Assembly: GCA_951213105.1 (NCBI GenBank)
Contig: OX578137.1
Span: forward strand, 82,525,679 to 82,589,678
DNA length: 64,000 bases
Source of the DNA: Amaurobius ferox
Lineage: Eukaryota; Arthropoda; Arachnida; Araneae; Amaurobiidae
Reading direction: 5' to 3'
Shown: positions 60,872 through 64,000 of the stretch, piece by piece
Layout of the letters: every line of letters begins with the position of its first letter
Position numbering within the stretch: the stretch's first letter is position 1
The notes under the pieces: model-generated
Seen by the model: only the letters and a program-made list of their open reading frames with translations
The model's database searches: none
Told to the model about the DNA's origin: nothing
Made by a program: the position numbers and the translations under genes

Positions 60872-62754
60872 GAGGGTGGTTTGAATTGAAATATCCCTGT
60901 TCAGAGCACTGTAGAGAAGGAAACAGTGTTCATAAGAAAGCCAAAGCTGCGTGGTATGTATTTCAGAACATGGGAACACACATAACGCAAAAAGAATATA
61001 GTTCCAAAAATAACCGATAAGGGAAGATATGGGGCTGCGAACCACCCCTAGTAAAAACATAATTCAATGAAACAACTTGATATTCGCAATGCATATTAAT
61101 TACAATTTGTAAGTGGTGTAAATGACCATCAGCTGTCATAAACCTTGAATATGTAATTTAGGCAAGCATTTTGCAAATGTGCCATACAGCATCAACAAAA
61201 GAAGACGTTGCTTTATGAAAATTCTTTAAACACAATTTGCTATAAAAACACTTCCAAAGCTTTGTGAAAACATTCGATAATCGCAATAGAACTCTCATTG
61301 TCTGACCATACTTTATTATATAAGTTGTTTTACAAAAATGGCGAAAACGCTGCTGGCTATCTTCGCGAGTACAGACGCTTGAAATCGTTGCGTACAAGTC
61401 CTCTGACTATATGTGGCATTCGGATAATGGTTTAACGCTTCGAGGAGACTGGGAGCTTGTCAGTTCGACCAGCATGAGGCAGAAAACCTGTGACAACGCT
61501 ACTGGCTGAAGAGGTTACAACGGCTATTGTTGAGAAGACCAGTTACAGTGAGGCAGGGATTAGTTCTCGAGCTGTAGCAAAACAATTAGATCTGCCCTAC
61601 GCAACAGTACATAAGTGTTTGCGGAAAGCTTTAGAAAGTTATCCGTATAATATCCTGCCTCACCAAGCTTTATAAGGTTATGATACAGATATCCGTAAAA
61701 CGTTTTCTTAGATGTCCATTGCATGTATGCAGTTAGACTTCAACTGACCCTTGAATATATTGTGGAGTGATAAGGCACATTTTTCTCTGGGTGGAACAGT
61801 TAAAATCCGAAAACAGCCGCCTCTGGGCAATGGAAAATCCCCACCAGTTTCAACATATTCCCCTACATTCTCCAAAGCTAACCGCTTGGATTGGGTTTAC
61901 AGCAACATTTCTGATTGGTCCCTAATTTTTTTTATGAAATCCAGTCACAAAGACATGTTCAGATGCTGCGCAGTGTTACTGGGACATAATGGAGAATATC
62001 GTTATTACTCATCTCCAACAACGAAGATGCCGTAAATCTATCATATTCTAACGAGGTGGAGTGCCTTCCTACATTAGCCGACCTGCTCAACAGTTTTCGC
62101 GACAGCATTTAGAAAATCGAGTAATCAGTCACGCATTCCCATCTTTATGGTCACCCTATTCACCAGATCTGAACCCTTGTGACTTTTGTCTGTGAAGTTA
62201 CCTGAAAAGCATGATTTATCGGGAAGATATTCGTAACACTGCAGAACTGAAGAACAACATCATCTTGCACACTTGTAACATCACAATAGATCAGTTACGT
62301 GCAGATGTCAAACACTGTCACAGACAGTACCAGTTGTTGCTCCTTCAACACGGTGGATGCATTAAATACTAAATACTGCCAATGACTTGTTTTTCTACAA
62401 CCTTCTTCCCTTCTGCGTTCCACGTATAACATGTTCTAGATGCATTAATTAAAGTGATATTTGGGTGCCTATGACTGTTGTCAATATCTACCAAATGTTT
62501 ATACCACTTGGAATTCGCAATTAATATGTATAACGATTGTAAAGCCATTTCATTGAATTGTATTTTTGTAAGGGACTGTTCACATCACAATTTCTTTCCC
62601 TGTCGGTCATTTTTGGAACTAACTTATATTTGCGTCATTCTTTTACCAATTTTGTAGAGAGCATACCACTCACGTAGATTTGGCGTTCTTATGGCTACTG
62701 GTTTTTTCTCTACAGTGCTGTGAACAGAGATACTTAAATTCTAACCATCCGGGA
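60872..62754 (+). mobile_element. Mariner-superfamily transposon with about 160-bp inverted repeats
   Basis: Flanked by TA (60870-60871 and 62755-62756). The left repeat 60872-61030 and the right repeat 62593-62754 are inverted and align along their length: GTGGTTTGAATTGAAATATC against the complement of the right end, then CTGTTCAGAGCACTGTAGAG and TTTTTGGAACTA inside. This is far longer than the 28-bp ends of the mariner at 17618. It contains one decayed transposase. Confidence 0.85.
61480..62375 (+). pseudogene. Tc1/mariner-superfamily (IS630-type) transposase pseudogene
   Basis: Helix-turn-helix fragment first: AGISSRAVAKQLDLPYATVH (about 61554-61614). Then, after stops, the catalytic part: LWSDKAHFSLGGTVKIR (about 61759-61810) carries the first Asp in the position typical of a widespread arthropod transposase group. 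SPYSPDLNPCDF (about 62152-62188) is the third catalytic block, followed by a stop, and the C-terminus ends in LLQHGGCIKY (about 62339-62369). Stops and frameshifts throughout. The second catalytic block (QDGAPPH-type in relatives) is not readable. An intact version would excise and reinsert the element at TA. Confidence 0.8.
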
Positions 62755-62756
62755 TA

Positions 62757-63167
62757 TCACTACAATTATTGCTGCGGTTCATATTTCGACACTAAACATA
62801 TGCTGCTTGACGGAAAGGATGTCACTTGTATTTTCTCCTGACATTTCAGCATGAATTACATGCCCATACAAGTTTGTGTGAACATTCTTGAAGATTTGGT
62901 TTTGGATTTGATAATCAAAATTCAACCCAACAAATCTCAAGCTGAGCTGCCAGCACACTCATGAATCTCCCCCCCCCCATTCCTCGTCCTCTTTATTTAG
63001 TATGTATGCTTTGCGAGGTCAGCTAAATACTCAAGTGTTTTTCTGGTCAGCTAACTAACTTGGAATCTTTATTTACATTACCAAGGAATATATTTCTGCT
63101 ATTTTTCTATTAGAATATCTCTTGAGCGTGAACTATCTCTGTATTAATAAAAACATTCATTTGAATG
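62757..63167. other. Anonymous stretch with a poly-C run
   Basis: A run of C lies near 62968. No gene or repeat family recognised. Confidence 0.5.
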
Positions 63168-63262
63168 GATTTCCCCCTCTCTCCCTCCCCTTCTCCCCTC
63201 CTTCTCTCTCCTTCTCTCACTCGCTTTCTCTCTCTCTCGATCCCTCTTTCTCTGTCTCTCCA
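63168..63262. repeat. Polypyrimidine CT-rich tract
   Basis: About 95 bases, almost all C and T on the plus strand (TCTCCCTCCCC, TCTCTCTCTC and similar). ORFs on both strands across it are low-complexity artefacts. Confidence 0.9.
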
Positions 63263-64000
63263 CTGCATTTCACTTCCACAACAGATTTTTTTTATAATGT
63301 TCTGTATATATTTAACTTTTTTCATTATGCTTTAATTTTGTGTCATCAATCAAAAATTCCTACATTATATTATGCATTTAAAGGTTATGATAGCAATGTT
63401 TCTTTTAATACCGATGGAAACTTAATATTTTTTCAGGAAATGTTCTATTTTTGTATTATTTTTCTCTGATATTCCATATAAAGGTTTTTAATAACCACAC
63501 AGTTATCCTACTATGTTTAAATAAAATAGCATAAGTAGTAAATGAATAAAAAATAAAAGTCAGGTGCATATGCTTTAAAAAACGGACAATCTTTTCCATT
63601 TCTTATTCATTCTTCAAACAAATACATTTACAAAATTCATTTATTTTAATAATGTTTCCCTTCTAAGTGTAAACATAAATCCTCACATCAAAGTAACTTA
63701 TAATCATGTTGCAAAAACATAATACACAGGCTTTCTTCGAAAAACTGTAAAATTAAATTCTTTGATGTTTAAATTCAATCTGATCCGGTTGTTCTATTGA
63801 TGTACAAAGGAAATATGACTTTTGATATAATTTTAGAGCACAAGCATCAAAGATAGCTAATGTAAGTACATGCTTCTCGTATTTGAGTCATCTTTATATT
63901 TGAAAGTTATTTAATCAGATAAAAGAACATCATTTCGGAATTTGTTTTCATAACAATATGAGAAATGACATTTCCGCTTAACTTCTATTCATGGCATTTA
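63263..64000. other. AT-rich stretch with no recognised gene
   Basis: Nothing recognised to the end of the window. Confidence 0.5.

Noticed and set aside
63110..63469. ORFs of 71 and 115 codons on opposite strands
   Set aside because: Both owe their length to the polypyrimidine tract. The peptides are low-complexity Ser/Leu/Pro or Arg/Glu.

Overview
The window looks like AT-rich, non-coding DNA from an invertebrate animal nucleus. An arthropod is most likely, and an arachnid is plausible from the mix of mariner, Tc1, Jockey and Helitron-like repeats, but that is only an inference. I found no host protein-coding gene that I could defend: no conserved multi-exon gene, no ribosomal or transfer RNA gene that looks functional, and no ORF outside transposons longer than about 100 codons. 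What is readable is almost entirely mobile DNA, in many layers and often nested.

Layout. 1-5 kb: anonymous AT-rich DNA with a 270-bp foldback (841-1112) and a family C repeat (1897-3051). 5-9 kb: two tRNA-derived SINE remnants, a family A repeat with a CA microsatellite, a 5'-truncated Jockey-like LINE with a readable reverse transcriptase (7371-8321, minus) and a SINE with a 5S rRNA head (8640-9029). 9-15 kb: anonymous DNA, a perfect 18-bp hairpin with tandem repeats near 11.9 kb, and a deleted Tc1 element (12844-13772). 15-22 kb: two family C copies, a SINE body, a full-length but broken mariner (17618-18922) and two family A copies.

23.6-35.2 kb is an 11.5-kb block made only of Helitrons with 5'-TC and CTAG-3' ends. 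Three plus-strand elements lie head to tail, and a fourth, minus-strand copy has inserted into the middle one exactly at an A|T step with no target duplication, giving a giant inverted repeat. 35-45 kb: a tRNA-like SINE, a Harbinger-like element with GTTCACATG-rich ends (about 38948-41003), a second 5S-headed SINE inside a minisatellite made of its own tail, and a second Tc1 element (42199-43588). 45-56 kb: family B repeats, one of them interrupted by three family A insertions, and a Ty3/gypsy-type gag remnant interrupted by another. 57-64 kb: a tandem duplication, a fourth family C copy, and a mariner-superfamily element with about 160-bp terminal inverted repeats (60872-62754).

The elements are parasites of different classes, not a cooperating gene set. 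Families A, C and the Helitrons carry no coding capacity I can see and would depend on enzymes encoded elsewhere. The points most worth following are the self-nested Helitron array, the composite 5S-plus-tRNA-like SINE, the conserved CRE-TATA module in family C, and a module of about 100 bp shared in opposite orientation by family A and the Helitrons.
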